Below are positions 28,648-37,091 of a stretch of DNA of 61,462 nt, in pieces (position 1 is the first letter of the stretch; each line of letters begins with the position of its first letter). The notes below the pieces were generated by a model. That model saw only the letters and a program-made list of their open reading frames with translations. It did no database searches and was not told the DNA's origin. This DNA is from Clostridium sp. GTDB taxonomy: Bacteria > Bacillota > Clostridia > Lachnospirales > Lachnospiraceae. A program made the translations under genes and the position numbers. The stretch covers positions 1 to 61,462 of the forward strand of contig JAMPFF010000016.1 in NCBI GenBank assembly GCA_023664605.1, written 5' to 3'.

Positions 28648-29406
28648 ATGGATAAAGAAGCATTTGAACAGGCAAAGCTGAAAGTGTTATTAAAACAGCA
28701 CGACCCGCATGGTTTCGGCACGTTACAGGAAAAGACCGTACATGCGGTCATGAAACTTTACTATGAACCGAATATGGATTATCATGAAGTGCCGATAGAG
28801 GGATATATTGCGGATATTTATACCGGCAGCCGTATCATTGAAATACAGAATGGCAATTTTAACAGGCTGCGGGAAAAGTTAAGGGCATTTCTGCCGCTTT
28901 ATTCCGTTATGGTCGTTTTGCCGATTCCCCACTATAAATGGCTTGTCTATATGGACGAAGAAAGCGGTGAACTCTCCGGGAAGCGCAAATCCCCGGTAAC
29001 GGGAAGCATATACAGCGCCTTTCCGGAACTTTATAAGATAAAGGAATATCTGACGCACCCGAATTTGTCCTTTGCCTTTCCGCTTATCGACATGGACGAA
29101 TACCGTCTGCTTTCTGCTGCAAAAGAGCGGGGAAAAAGAGGCCGCAGGCGGGGCAGGAAGGAAAGCAGCCGCTACGACAGGATGCCGCTTTCGCTATATG
29201 ATGAGATTATCATCGAACGCTATGAGGATTTTATGCAGATTATCCCCTATGAACTGACCGGCGAGTTCACCGTCAAAGACTTTGCCGCCGCCGCCCATAT
29301 TCAGCGTGATTTGGCGCAGGTAACGATACACATCCTTTGCCATATGAACTTAATTGCGCATACCGGAAAGCGCGGCAGAGAATATTTATATGAAGTTTTG
29401 GACTGA
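28648..29406 (+). CDS. PD-(D/E)XK nuclease-like protein with C-terminal winged helix, unknown role
   Basis: This 252-residue protein is not one I can name. The N-terminal half looks like the PD-(D/E)XK nuclease core: an Glu-bearing helix QEKTVHAVMKLYY (E28), then GYIADIYTGSRIIEIQNG with D56, E65 and Q67 in the D-x(n)-E-x-Q order, and a later strand, YSVMVVLPIPHYKWLVY. A basic linker with RGKRGRRRGRK (near 165-175) follows, then a likely winged helix (about 205-250), TGEFTVKDFAAAAHIQRDLAQVT. Start ATG 28648 is six bases after TGAGG; ATG 28636 is in frame upstream. It stands alone between divergent and same-direction neighbours. Nuclease activity is inferred from motif spacing only. Confidence 0.75.
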   Translation: MDKEAFEQAKLKVLLKQHDPHGFGTLQEKTVHAVMKLYYEPNMDYHEVPIEGYIADIYTGSRIIEIQNGNFNRLREKLRAFLPLYSVMVVLPIPHYKWLVYMDEESGELSGKRKSPVTGSIYSAFPELYKIKEYLTHPNLSFAFPLIDMDEYRLLSAAKERGKRGRRRGRKESSRYDRMPLSLYDEIIIERYEDFMQIIPYELTGEFTVKDFAAAAHIQRDLAQVTIHILCHMNLIAHTGKRGREYLYEVLD

Positions 29407-29498
29407 CATAACCTTTGCAATTTTGTAAATTTATGTTAAACTATTCAAGAATGTAAAAATGACATGATTATGCTTAAGCGCAAATAGCCCTGATGGCA

Positions 29499-29529
29499 GA
29501 CGAGAAATCGCATTCGCGAATTTCTCGTC
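29499..29529. repeat. Hairpin repeat upstream of the topoisomerase operon
   Basis: GACGAGAAAT-CGC (29499-29511) pairs with GCG-A-ATTTCTCGTC (29516-29529) around ATTC, a 13-bp stem with one bulged A. A second small hairpin, GCGAC-AA-GTCGC (29538-29549), follows. The element lies directly upstream of the ribosome binding site of the topoisomerase B gene and is richer in GC than the flanks, like the palindrome at 9011-9064. Confidence 0.55.
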
Positions 29530-29567
29530 GCCTCTTCGCGACAAGTCGCTCAGAAATGGGGATTAAT

Positions 29568-31490
29568 ATGGGAAATGAAAATAAATATGACGCTTCCAGC
29601 ATCACCGTCTTAGAGGGGCTGGAAGCGGTCAGGGTAAGACCCGGTATGTATATCGGAAGCGTCTCGACCAAAGGACTGAACCATTTGATATATGAAATTG
29701 TGGATAATGCGGTGGACGAGCATCTGGCGGGATACTGCGATAAGATATATGTGACATTAGAAGCTGACGGTTCTGCCACGATAGAGGATAACGGACGCGG
29801 CATTCCCGTCGGTATGCACGAAAAGGGCATCAGTGCGGAACGCCTCGTTTTTACGACGCTTCATGCGGGCGGCAAATTCGATAACGAAGCCTATAAAACA
29901 AGCGGCGGCCTGCACGGCGTAGGTTCTTCCGTTGTCAATGCGCTCTCCGAATGGCTGCATGTAGAGGTCAGGACGGACGGCTATATTTATGAGGACAGGT
30001 ACGAACGGGGCCTCCCCGTAATGGAGTTAAAAAACGGGCTTTTACCGGTGCTTGGCAAGACCAAACAGACCGGAACGAAAGTGACGTTTCTTCCCGACGA
30101 TACGATTTTTGATAAAACAAGGTTTAAAGAGGACGACGTCAAAAGCCGTCTGCATGAAACGGCCTATTTAAATCCCAATCTGACGATTATCTTTGAGGAT
30201 AAAAGACAGGAGGAAATCGAACATATCGAATACCATGAGCCGGAGGGCATCGTCGGCTTTATCAAGGACATGAACAAGTCCAAAGAGACCATCCACGACG
30301 TTATCTTTTTCCATGGCGAGTCAGAGGGCATCGAGGTAGAGGTTGCGCTGCAGTATGTCAATGAATTTCACGAAAATGTGCTTGGTTTTTGTAATAATAT
30401 CTATAACGCCGAAGGCGGTACGCACCTAACCGGCTTTAAAACCATGTTCACAAACGTGATTAATAATTATGCCAGAGGGCTTAATATTTTAAAGGAAAAG
30501 GATATCAACTTTACGGGAGCCGACGTTAGAAACGGCATGACGGCGGTTATCTCCATCAAGCATCCCGACCCCAGATTCGAGGGACAGACGAAAACAAAAC
30601 TGGACAATCAGGACGCGTCGAAAGTTGTCGCCAAGGTCACCGGAGACGAAATCGTCCGCTATTTTGACAGAAATTTAGATACGTTAAAAAGCATTATCGG
30701 CTGTGCGGAAAAAGCCGCCAAGATACGGAAAGCGGAGGAAAAAGCCAAGACCAATATGCTGACAAAGCAGAAATTTTCCTTTGATTCCAACGGAAAACTG
30801 GCAAACTGCGAGTCGAAGGATGCCTCCAAATGCGAAATTTTTATCGTCGAGGGCGATTCCGCGGGCGGCAGCGCGAAAACGGCAAGAAACCGTATGTTCC
30901 AGGCGATTCTGCCCATCCGCGGCAAGATTTTAAATGTGGAAAAGGCAAGCATTGATAAGATTTTAGCCAATGCGGAGATTAAAACGATGATAAACGCCTT
31001 TGGCTGCGGATTTTCGGAAGGGTACGGCAACGATTTTGACATTTCCAAGCTGCGCTACGATAAGATTATCATTATGGCGGATGCGGATGTGGACGGCGCG
31101 CATATTTCCAATCTGCTGTTGACCTTATTTTACCGCTTTATGCCGGAGCTTATCTTTGAAGGCCATGTCTATATTGCGATGCCGCCTTTATATAAGGCGA
31201 TGCCGTCCAAGGGAAAAGAGGAATATCTCTACGACGACAAGGCATTGGAAAAATACAGGAAACGCCACAAGGGGCCTTTTACCTTACAGCGTTATAAAGG
31301 TTTGGGCGAAATGGACGCCGAACAGCTTTGGGAGACGACGCTTGACCCGGAGACAAGGATTTTGAAACTGGTAGAAATCGAGGACGCGAGAATGGCTTCC
31401 GAGGTCACGGAGATGTTGATGGGTACGGAAGTGCCGCCGCGAAAAGAATTTATCTACCGTCATGCGAAAGAGGCGGAATTAGACATCTGA
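29568..31490 (+). CDS. Type IIA DNA topoisomerase subunit B (GyrB/ParE family)
   Basis: A 640-residue ATPase and TOPRIM subunit. GHKL ATP site: EIVDNAVDEHLAGYC (near 42-56), DNGRGIPVGMH, GGLHGVGSSVVNALSEW; transducer domain; TOPRIM with EGDSAGGSAKTARN and MADADVDGAHISNLL; C-terminal PLYK and YKGLGEMDAEQLWETT. ATG 29568 follows ATGGGGATTAAT; the open frame upstream runs through the hairpin repeat. The 77-nt spaced partner subunit follows. No dnaA, dnaN or recF is nearby, so this may be the second type IIA pair (topoisomerase IV-like) rather than the origin-linked gyrase; sequence inspection alone does not settle which. Confidence 0.9.
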   Translation: MGNENKYDASSITVLEGLEAVRVRPGMYIGSVSTKGLNHLIYEIVDNAVDEHLAGYCDKIYVTLEADGSATIEDNGRGIPVGMHEKGISAERLVFTTLHAGGKFDNEAYKTSGGLHGVGSSVVNALSEWLHVEVRTDGYIYEDRYERGLPVMELKNGLLPVLGKTKQTGTKVTFLPDDTIFDKTRFKEDDVKSRLHETAYLNPNLTIIFEDKRQEEIEHIEYHEPEGIVGFIKDMNKSKETIHDVIFFHGESEGIEVEVALQYVNEFHENVLGFCNNIYNAEGGTHLTGFKTMFTNVINNYARGLNILKEKDINFTGADVRNGMTAVISIKHPDPRFEGQTKTKLDNQDASKVVAKVTGDEIVRYFDRNLDTLKSIIGCAEKAAKIRKAEEKAKTNMLTKQKFSFDSNGKLANCESKDASKCEIFIVEGDSAGGSAKTARNRMFQAILPIRGKILNVEKASIDKILANAEIKTMINAFGCGFSEGYGNDFDISKLRYDKIIIMADADVDGAHISNLLLTLFYRFMPELIFEGHVYIAMPPLYKAMPSKGKEEYLYDDKALEKYRKRHKGPFTLQRYKGLGEMDAEQLWETTLDPETRILKLVEIEDARMASEVTEMLMGTEVPPRKEFIYRHAKEAELDI

Positions 31491-31566
31491 TGATACGGCA
31501 TATCTGATAAGCAGACAGGAATTTGAAACGGTATGGCACAAAAGAAGTGAATAAGGGAGTTACTAT

Positions 31567-33810
31567 ATGGACGATAGCAGAATCATAAAAACAGAATATT
31601 CCGAAGTCATGCAAAAATCATTTATTGACTATGCGATGAGCGTTATCATCGCCAGAGCATTGCCCGATGTGCGCGACGGCTTAAAGCCCGTGCAGAGAAG
31701 GACGCTCTATGATATGTATGAACTCGGCATCCGTTATGACAGGCCGTACCGTAAATCGGCGCGTATTGTCGGCGATACGATGGGTAAATACCATCCGCAC
31801 GGCGACGCTTCCATCTACGACGCGCTTGTTGTCATGACGCAGGATTTTAAAAAAGGACTGCCATTAATCGACGGACACGGCAACTTCGGCAATATCGAGG
31901 GCGACGGCGCCGCGGCGATGCGTTATACGGAAGCGAGGCTGGAAAGAATTACGCAGGAGGCATTTCTTGCCGATTTGGACAAGGACGTGGTGGATTTTAT
32001 CCCGAATTTTGACGAGACGGAAAAAGAGCCGGACGTTTTACCGGTGAAAATACCGAATCTGTTAATCAACGGCTCCGAGGGAATTGCGGTCGGCATGGCG
32101 ACGAATATTCCGCCGCACAATCTGGTGGAAGTTATCAATGCGACCAAGGCTTATATGCTGGATGAAAATATTACGACCAAGGAGTTAATGCGCTATGTCA
32201 AGGGGCCGGATTTTCCGACAGGCGGCATTGTCATCAACCAGGATGAACTCTTGGAAATATATGAAACCGGCGCCGGAAAGATTAAAATCCGCGGTAAAGT
32301 AGAGGTCGAAAAGGCAAAAGGCGGCAGAGTCAATCTGGTGATTACGGAAATTCCCTATACCATGATAGGTTCCTATATCGGAAAGTTTCTGATGGACGTC
32401 GCTTCCCTTGCGGAAACGAAAAAAACGCAGGATATCGTGGATATTACGAACCAGTCCTCCAAGGAGGGCATCCGTATCGTTATCGAGCTTCGTAAAGACG
32501 CGGATGTGGAGAATTTTAAGAATCTTCTTTATAAAAAGACGAAACTGGAAGATACGTTCGGCGTCAATATGCTTGCCATTGCGGACGGTAAACCGGAAAC
32601 AATGGGATTAAAGCAGATAATTAAGGCAAACGTGGATTTTCAGTATGAGGTTGCGACCAGAAAATACCGGAATCTGCTTGCCAAAGAGCTGGAGAAGAAA
32701 GAAATCCAGGAGGGCTTGATTAAGGCATGTAACGTCATCGATTTAATCATCGAAATACTGCGCGGCTCGAAAGACAGGAATATGGCGAAAGCTTGTCTGG
32801 TGGAGGGCAATACGGACGGCATTAAATTCAAATCCAAAGAGTCGAAAATTATGGCCGCACAGCTTATGTTTTCCGAAAAACAGGCCAACGCTATCTTAGA
32901 GATGCGCCTGTATAAGCTGATTGGCCTGGAACTTGAGGCGCTTATCAACGACCATGAGGAAACGATGGCGAATATCTACCGTTATGAAGATATTCTGGAC
33001 AGACGTGACTCTATGGCGCAGGTTATCATCAACGAACTGGACGAAATAAAGGCTTCCTATGGCAGAAAGCGCAGAACGGAGATTACAAACGCCAGCGAGG
33101 CCGTCTATGTGGAAAAGAAGATAGAAGAAATGGATATCATGTTCTTAATGGACCGCTTCGGCTATGCGAGAACGATTGATATGCAGACATACGAGCGCAA
33201 CAAAGAGAGTGTACACGCGGAAAATAAATACGTTTTTTCGTGCAAAAACACGGGCAAAGTATGCCTGTTTACGAATACCGGACAGCTTCATACCATCAAA
33301 ACCGCAGATTTGCCGTTCGGGAAATTCAGGGATAAGGGAATCCCCGTTGACAATATCAGTAATTATGATTCTGCAAGAGAAAGCATCATTTTTGCGGCAA
33401 GCCAGACGGATTTAAATTTATATCGTGTCATTTTTGCAACAAAACTTGCAATGTTGAAAATTGTAGACGGCGGGGAGTTTGACGTGACAAAGCGTACCGT
33501 GGCCGCCACCAAGTTACAGGATGACGACGAGGTCGTGAGCGTTGTGACGTATACCGAACAGCAGCATATTATTTTGCAGTCGAAAGACGGTTATTTTTTA
33601 CGCTTCAATGTAGACGAAATTCCGGAGAAGAAAAAGGGCGCCATCGGCGTGCGGGGGATGAAACTTGGAAACGGCGACAGTATAGAAGAAGTTTACTATA
33701 CCCGCGCTACGGACGATAAAGCGATTGATTATAAAGGGAAAATGCTGGAACTCAATAAATTAAAGGCGGGCAGGCGTGACAGCAAAGGCACGAAAGTCCG
33801 TGTTCCGTAG
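31567..33810 (+). CDS. Type IIA DNA topoisomerase subunit A (GyrA/ParC family)
   Basis: A 747-residue breakage-reunion subunit. N-terminal winged helix and tower: SVIIARALPDVRDGLKPVQRR (near 25), KYHPHGDASIYDALVVM, and the active-site tyrosine in AAAMRYTEARL (near residue 122). The C-terminal beta-pinwheel spans about 490-735. I see no canonical QRRGGKG GyrA box, which favours a ParC/topoisomerase IV-like role, but blade sequences are divergent. At the quinolone hot spot, Ala replaces the usual Ser (GDASIYD against GDSAVYD). Start ATG 31567 follows ATAAGGGAGTTACT. It shares an operon with the B subunit 76 nt upstream and with rsmD 17 nt downstream. Confidence 0.9.
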   Translation: MDDSRIIKTEYSEVMQKSFIDYAMSVIIARALPDVRDGLKPVQRRTLYDMYELGIRYDRPYRKSARIVGDTMGKYHPHGDASIYDALVVMTQDFKKGLPLIDGHGNFGNIEGDGAAAMRYTEARLERITQEAFLADLDKDVVDFIPNFDETEKEPDVLPVKIPNLLINGSEGIAVGMATNIPPHNLVEVINATKAYMLDENITTKELMRYVKGPDFPTGGIVINQDELLEIYETGAGKIKIRGKVEVEKAKGGRVNLVITEIPYTMIGSYIGKFLMDVASLAETKKTQDIVDITNQSSKEGIRIVIELRKDADVENFKNLLYKKTKLEDTFGVNMLAIADGKPETMGLKQIIKANVDFQYEVATRKYRNLLAKELEKKEIQEGLIKACNVIDLIIEILRGSKDRNMAKACLVEGNTDGIKFKSKESKIMAAQLMFSEKQANAILEMRLYKLIGLELEALINDHEETMANIYRYEDILDRRDSMAQVIINELDEIKASYGRKRRTEITNASEAVYVEKKIEEMDIMFLMDRFGYARTIDMQTYERNKESVHAENKYVFSCKNTGKVCLFTNTGQLHTIKTADLPFGKFRDKGIPVDNISNYDSARESIIFAASQTDLNLYRVIFATKLAMLKIVDGGEFDVTKRTVAATKLQDDDEVVSVVTYTEQQHIILQSKDGYFLRFNVDEIPEKKKGAIGVRGMKLGNGDSIEEVYYTRATDDKAIDYKGKMLELNKLKAGRRDSKGTKVRVP

Positions 33811-33827
33811 GAAAGAGAGGGTAAGCC

Positions 33828-34376
33828 ATGCGCGTAGTTGCAGGAAAGGCAAGAAGCCTTAAGCTAAAGACTCCGGAGGGATTGGATACCAGACCGACCA
33901 CCGACCGGATTAAGGAAACGCTTTTTAATATGCTGCAGCCTTATCTGTCGGATTGCGTTTTTATTGACTTATTCAGCGGAAGCGGCGGCATTGGCATCGA
34001 AGCGTTAAGCCGGGGCGCAAGGCATGTTTATTTTGTTGAAAATAACAAAAACGCGATTGCCTGCATTCAGGATAATCTAAAGTTTACAAGGCTTATCGAC
34101 GACGCCACAATAATAAAACAGGACGTATTAAGCGCGCTTTCCGGCATCCATGAAAAAGAGGCGGACGTCATTTTTATGGACCCGCCATACAGCCTCTCCT
34201 ATGAAAAGCAGGTTTTGGAGGCTTTGCGTAACATGCCCTATGTGGCCCCAAACACCCTGATTGTCGTGGAAGCACTTTTGGAAACGGATTTTTCCTATGC
34301 CCAGGCCCTTGGATTTGACATAGAAAAGGAAAAATGTTACCGCACAAATAAGCATGTTTTTTTGAAAAAAATTTAA
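33828..34376 (+). CDS. rsmD: 16S rRNA (guanine(966)-N2)-methyltransferase
   Basis: RsmD methylates G966 of 16S rRNA using SAM. In 182 residues: the N-terminal GKARSLKLKTPEGLDTRPTTDRIKETLFN signature (about 6-34), SAM motif I VFIDLFSGSGGIGIEALSRGA (about 44-64), and the catalytic DPPY (near 121). The length is that of the family. ATG 33828 follows GAAAGAGAGGGTAAGCC. Adjacency to coaD is the common bacterial arrangement. An AT-only hairpin and 106 nt of AT-rich DNA separate it from coaD. Confidence 0.95.
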   Translation: MRVVAGKARSLKLKTPEGLDTRPTTDRIKETLFNMLQPYLSDCVFIDLFSGSGGIGIEALSRGARHVYFVENNKNAIACIQDNLKFTRLIDDATIIKQDVLSALSGIHEKEADVIFMDPPYSLSYEKQVLEALRNMPYVAPNTLIVVEALLETDFSYAQALGFDIEKEKCYRTNKHVFLKKI

Positions 34377-34404
34377 AAATTTTAATTTTTTTTAAATTTT
34401 TAAA
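34372..34404. terminator. Possible weak terminator: A/T-only hairpin after rsmD
   Basis: TTTAAAAATTT (34372-34382) and AAATTTTTAAA (34394-34404) form a perfect 11-bp stem made only of A-T pairs, overlapping the rsmD stop. No G-C pairs support it, so it may pause rather than stop transcription. The rest of the 106-nt gap is AT-rich with no other clear signal. Confidence 0.3.
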
Positions 34405-34482
34405 GACATTTCAGTAAAAGTGATTTATTATTAACATAGTTATTACTAAATATGGCAAAAAAATAATAGCAGAGGATATGTT

Positions 34483-34974
34483 ATGAAAGCAGCAATTTAT
34501 CCGGGCAGTTTTGACCCGGTTACGTTCGGGCATTTGGACGTTATTAAAAGGGCCGCCGAAATTTTTGACGAATTAACGGTCAGTGTGCTGAATAATAACA
34601 CAAAGACTCCATTGTTTTCTGTGGAAGAACGTGTTAAGATACTAGAAGAAGCAACAAAAGACATTCCGAATGTAAAAGTGGATTCTTTCAGCGGCCTATT
34701 GATTGATTATGCGAAGAAAAAAGGCGTTCATGTAGCAATCAGGGGACTCCGCGCCATTACGGATTTTGAATATGAGCTGCAGATAGCGCAGACGAACAGA
34801 AAATTGTCGGGCGGGGAATTGGATACCATCTTTTTAACGACAAGCCTGGAATACGCTTATTTAAGTTCTTCCAGTGTCAAAGAAATTGCCAGTTTTAACG
34901 GAGACATTTCACAGTGTGTTCCGGATTTTGTCGGAAAGCTGGTTTATGAAAAATATGGCTATATAAAGGAGTAA
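34483..34974 (+). CDS. coaD: Phosphopantetheine adenylyltransferase
   Basis: CoaD adenylates 4'-phosphopantetheine to dephospho-CoA, the fourth step of CoA synthesis. The 163-residue hexameric enzyme has [19 protein letters not shown] at the N-terminus with the TFGH nucleotidyl-transferase motif (residues 14-17), [21 protein letters not shown] in the middle, and the ATP-binding [16 protein letters not shown] near residue 125. Length is normal. Start ATG 34483 follows AGAGGATATGTT. It is followed two bases later by the coiled-coil gene. Confidence 0.96.
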   Translation: MKAAIYPGSFDPVTFGHLDVIKRAAEIFDELTVSVLNNNTKTPLFSVEERVKILEEATKDIPNVKVDSFSGLLIDYAKKKGVHVAIRGLRAITDFEYELQIAQTNRKLSGGELDTIFLTTSLEYAYLSSSSVKEIASFNGDISQCVPDFVGKLVYEKYGYIKE

Positions 34975-34976
34975 AG

Positions 34977-35603
34977 ATGAGCAGCAGAATCGAACAGTTA
35001 ATCGACGAGATTGAGGATTATATTGACGGATGCAAATATCAGCCTCTTTCCAAGACCAACATTATCGTGAATAAGGAAGAAATTGATGAACTTCTGCGGG
35101 AACTGCGGATGAAAACGCCGGATGAAATCAAACGTTATCAGAAAATTATAACGAATAAAGAAGCGATTTTAAACGACGCCCGCTCCAAAGCGGAGGCATT
35201 GATTAATGAAGCGACCGTACATACCAACGAATTGATTAACGAGCATGAAATCATGCAGCAGGCTTATGCGCAGGCTAATGAGGTTGTGACGTTAGCGACG
35301 CATCAGGCGCAGGAGATTCTGGATAACGCCACCATTGAGGCAAACGGTATGCGCGCATCGGCCATGCAGTATCTGGACGATATGCTTTCAAATCTGGAAA
35401 ATTTGATGACAACCACTTTAAATACAACAACCGCGCACTATGAAAGCTTTTTTGATACGATTAACGGATACAACGAAGTAGTGAAGGCTAACCGTGCGGA
35501 ACTGATGCCGCAGCGCGTAGAAAAGCTTTTACAGGAAGCAGATTATGCCGACCAGAATACAGGAGAAGCCATTAATCTGGATATGGTACAACAGGGAAAG
35601 TAG
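34977..35603 (+). CDS. Coiled-coil protein of unknown function (YlqD/DivIVA-like appearance)
   Basis: A 208-residue, mostly helical, cytosolic protein without membrane segments. The first 45 residues are a separate charged helix (SSRIEQLIDEIEDYIDGCKY), followed by long coiled-coil heptads, NKEAILNDARSKAEALINEAT and HQAQEILDNATIEANGM, of the type seen in V-ATPase subunit H or DivIVA-like proteins. I do not recognise a named family. ATG 34977 lies two bases after the coaD stop (AAAGGAGTAAAG), implying translational coupling. Its job in the coaD unit is unknown. Confidence 0.75.
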   Translation: MSSRIEQLIDEIEDYIDGCKYQPLSKTNIIVNKEEIDELLRELRMKTPDEIKRYQKIITNKEAILNDARSKAEALINEATVHTNELINEHEIMQQAYAQANEVVTLATHQAQEILDNATIEANGMRASAMQYLDDMLSNLENLMTTTLNTTTAHYESFFDTINGYNEVVKANRAELMPQRVEKLLQEADYADQNTGEAINLDMVQQGK

Positions 35604-35636
35604 AATCGTGTTATCTACCGGAAAGGGAGTAGGATA

Positions 35637-37091
35637 TTGATAGTTTCAAAGTATACAATAAGCCGGTTTCGCAGGAAAGCCGGCTTATTCTTTTTTATCA
35701 TTTCCATAATTTGGATATTGGCGGGCGGAAACGTCGTACAGGCGGAGGAAGAACCCTCGCAGCAGCCGCCTGTGCAGGAACCCGTATCCATCACGCAGGC
35801 CGCCACAGAGCCTGTTCCGGCGGACGCGCAGTCTTTGGCGGCGTCGGAACAAGACCCGGTCATCGTTGTGATTGACCCCGGACACGGCGGGGAAAACCTT
35901 GGCGGGGAGTATGAGGACTATACGGAAAAAGAGATGACGTTAATTGTCGCCAATGCCATGAAAGCGGAGTTGGAGCAGTATGAGGGCATTAAGGTCTATC
36001 TGACAAGGACAGGCGATGAGGATTTGACCTTGGACGAACGCTGCGAATATGCCGCGAGCGTAAACGCCGACTTTTTATTCTGCCTGCATTTTAATATGTC
36101 CGCCTATCATACGCTCTTTGGTGCGGAAACATGGATTTCGGCGTTCGGGGAGGGCTATAGCAAAGGATATTCTTTTGCGAGTATTGAAATGGAACTTTTA
36201 CAGAATATGGGCTTATATTCCCGCGGCATCAAGACCAGGTTAAATGATGCGGGCGTGGATTATTACGGGATTATACGCCATTCCAGGGAATTGAATTTCC
36301 CCTGTGTCTTAATCGAACACTGCCATTTAGACCAGGAAAACGACCAGCCGTTTTATGACCATAAGGAAAAACTGGAGGCATTCGGCAGGCTTGACGCGGA
36401 GGCGGTGGCAAAGTATTTTGGCCTGCGTTCCGAAAGTTTAAATAAGGACTACAGCTCTTATCAGCCGATTCAGGTACCCGTTCCGACACAGGTCATGAAG
36501 CCGGATTCAACGCCGCCCGATATCTGTATGATAGATTTGGCGGATCAGAACGGGGATACCGGGGAGGTAACGCTTAGCGTCTCCGCCGTCGATTACGACA
36601 GCGGTATGCTTTATTATACATACAGTTATGACGGCGGCAATACTTTTTCAGACTTACAAAAATGGCCGGATAAAAATAAAGATACCTTTGAATTCAGCAT
36701 AACGGTACCGTCCGGCGTGGTGCCGCAGATGGTGGTAAACGCCTATAACGGCTATGATTTGTATACAACAAGCAATATGTTAAATCTGCCGTCCATGAGT
36801 TATGGACAGGAAGAAGAAGTTACGCCGGATGCTGGCGAGATAGAGGCACAAAACCGAACGGAAGCGCAGAGTCAGGCGGACGCGGACAAGCAGACGCCGG
36901 AAACCGATAGTAAGATAGAACCCTCCGTCATAGAGATTCCGATAGAGACAGAAGAGGAGCCGCAGCCCGTTACCGTGGGGTATTTTTTGAAAGTATGTCT
37001 TATCTGCGCGGCGCTGGTATTAGCTATGGCATTATCTATCATTGTTATTTTAAGAAATAATAAGAAACGCCGGAAAAGGCGGCGTAGATAG
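35637..37091 (+). CDS. N-acetylmuramoyl-L-alanine amidase, membrane-anchored
   Basis: A 484-residue exported zinc amidase (Amidase_3) that cuts the peptide from MurNAc in peptidoglycan. Signal peptide SRFRRKAGLFFFIISIIW (about 8-25); Ser/Pro/Glu linker; catalytic domain (about 74-260) with zinc ligands in DPGHGG (near 81), the Glu of GGEYEDYTEKE and the His of LHFNMS, and catalytic Glu of LIEHCHLD. A beta-rich domain and acidic linker follow, then a C-terminal membrane helix with an RRKRRRR tail. No ATG fits upstream; TTG 35637 follows GGGAGTAGGATA. The signal-peptide codons also form an intrinsic terminator. The 3' end overlaps the convergent gene by 47 nt. Confidence 0.88.
   Translation: MIVSKYTISRFRRKAGLFFFIISIIWILAGGNVVQAEEEPSQQPPVQEPVSITQAATEPVPADAQSLAASEQDPVIVVIDPGHGGENLGGEYEDYTEKEMTLIVANAMKAELEQYEGIKVYLTRTGDEDLTLDERCEYAASVNADFLFCLHFNMSAYHTLFGAETWISAFGEGYSKGYSFASIEMELLQNMGLYSRGIKTRLNDAGVDYYGIIRHSRELNFPCVLIEHCHLDQENDQPFYDHKEKLEAFGRLDAEAVAKYFGLRSESLNKDYSSYQPIQVPVPTQVMKPDSTPPDICMIDLADQNGDTGEVTLSVSAVDYDSGMLYYTYSYDGGNTFSDLQKWPDKNKDTFEFSITVPSGVVPQMVVNAYNGYDLYTTSNMLNLPSMSYGQEEEVTPDAGEIEAQNRTEAQSQADADKQTPETDSKIEPSVIEIPIETEEEPQPVTVGYFLKVCLICAALVLAMALSIIVILRNNKKRRKRRRR
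35657..35696 (+). terminator. Intrinsic terminator inside the amidase signal-peptide codons
   Basis: AATAAGCCGG (35657-35666) and CCGGCTTATT (35680-35689) form a perfect 10-bp stem with a 13-nt loop, followed by C and TTTTTT (35691-35696). It has every feature of a Rho-independent terminator, but lies within codons 8-20 of the amidase. It may end the coaD unit when the amidase start is not translated. Confidence 0.8.

Noticed and set aside
29568-33810. Calling the topoisomerase pair the origin-linked gyrase
   Set aside because: No dnaA, dnaN or recF is near, and no clear GyrA box is visible; the exact type was left open.
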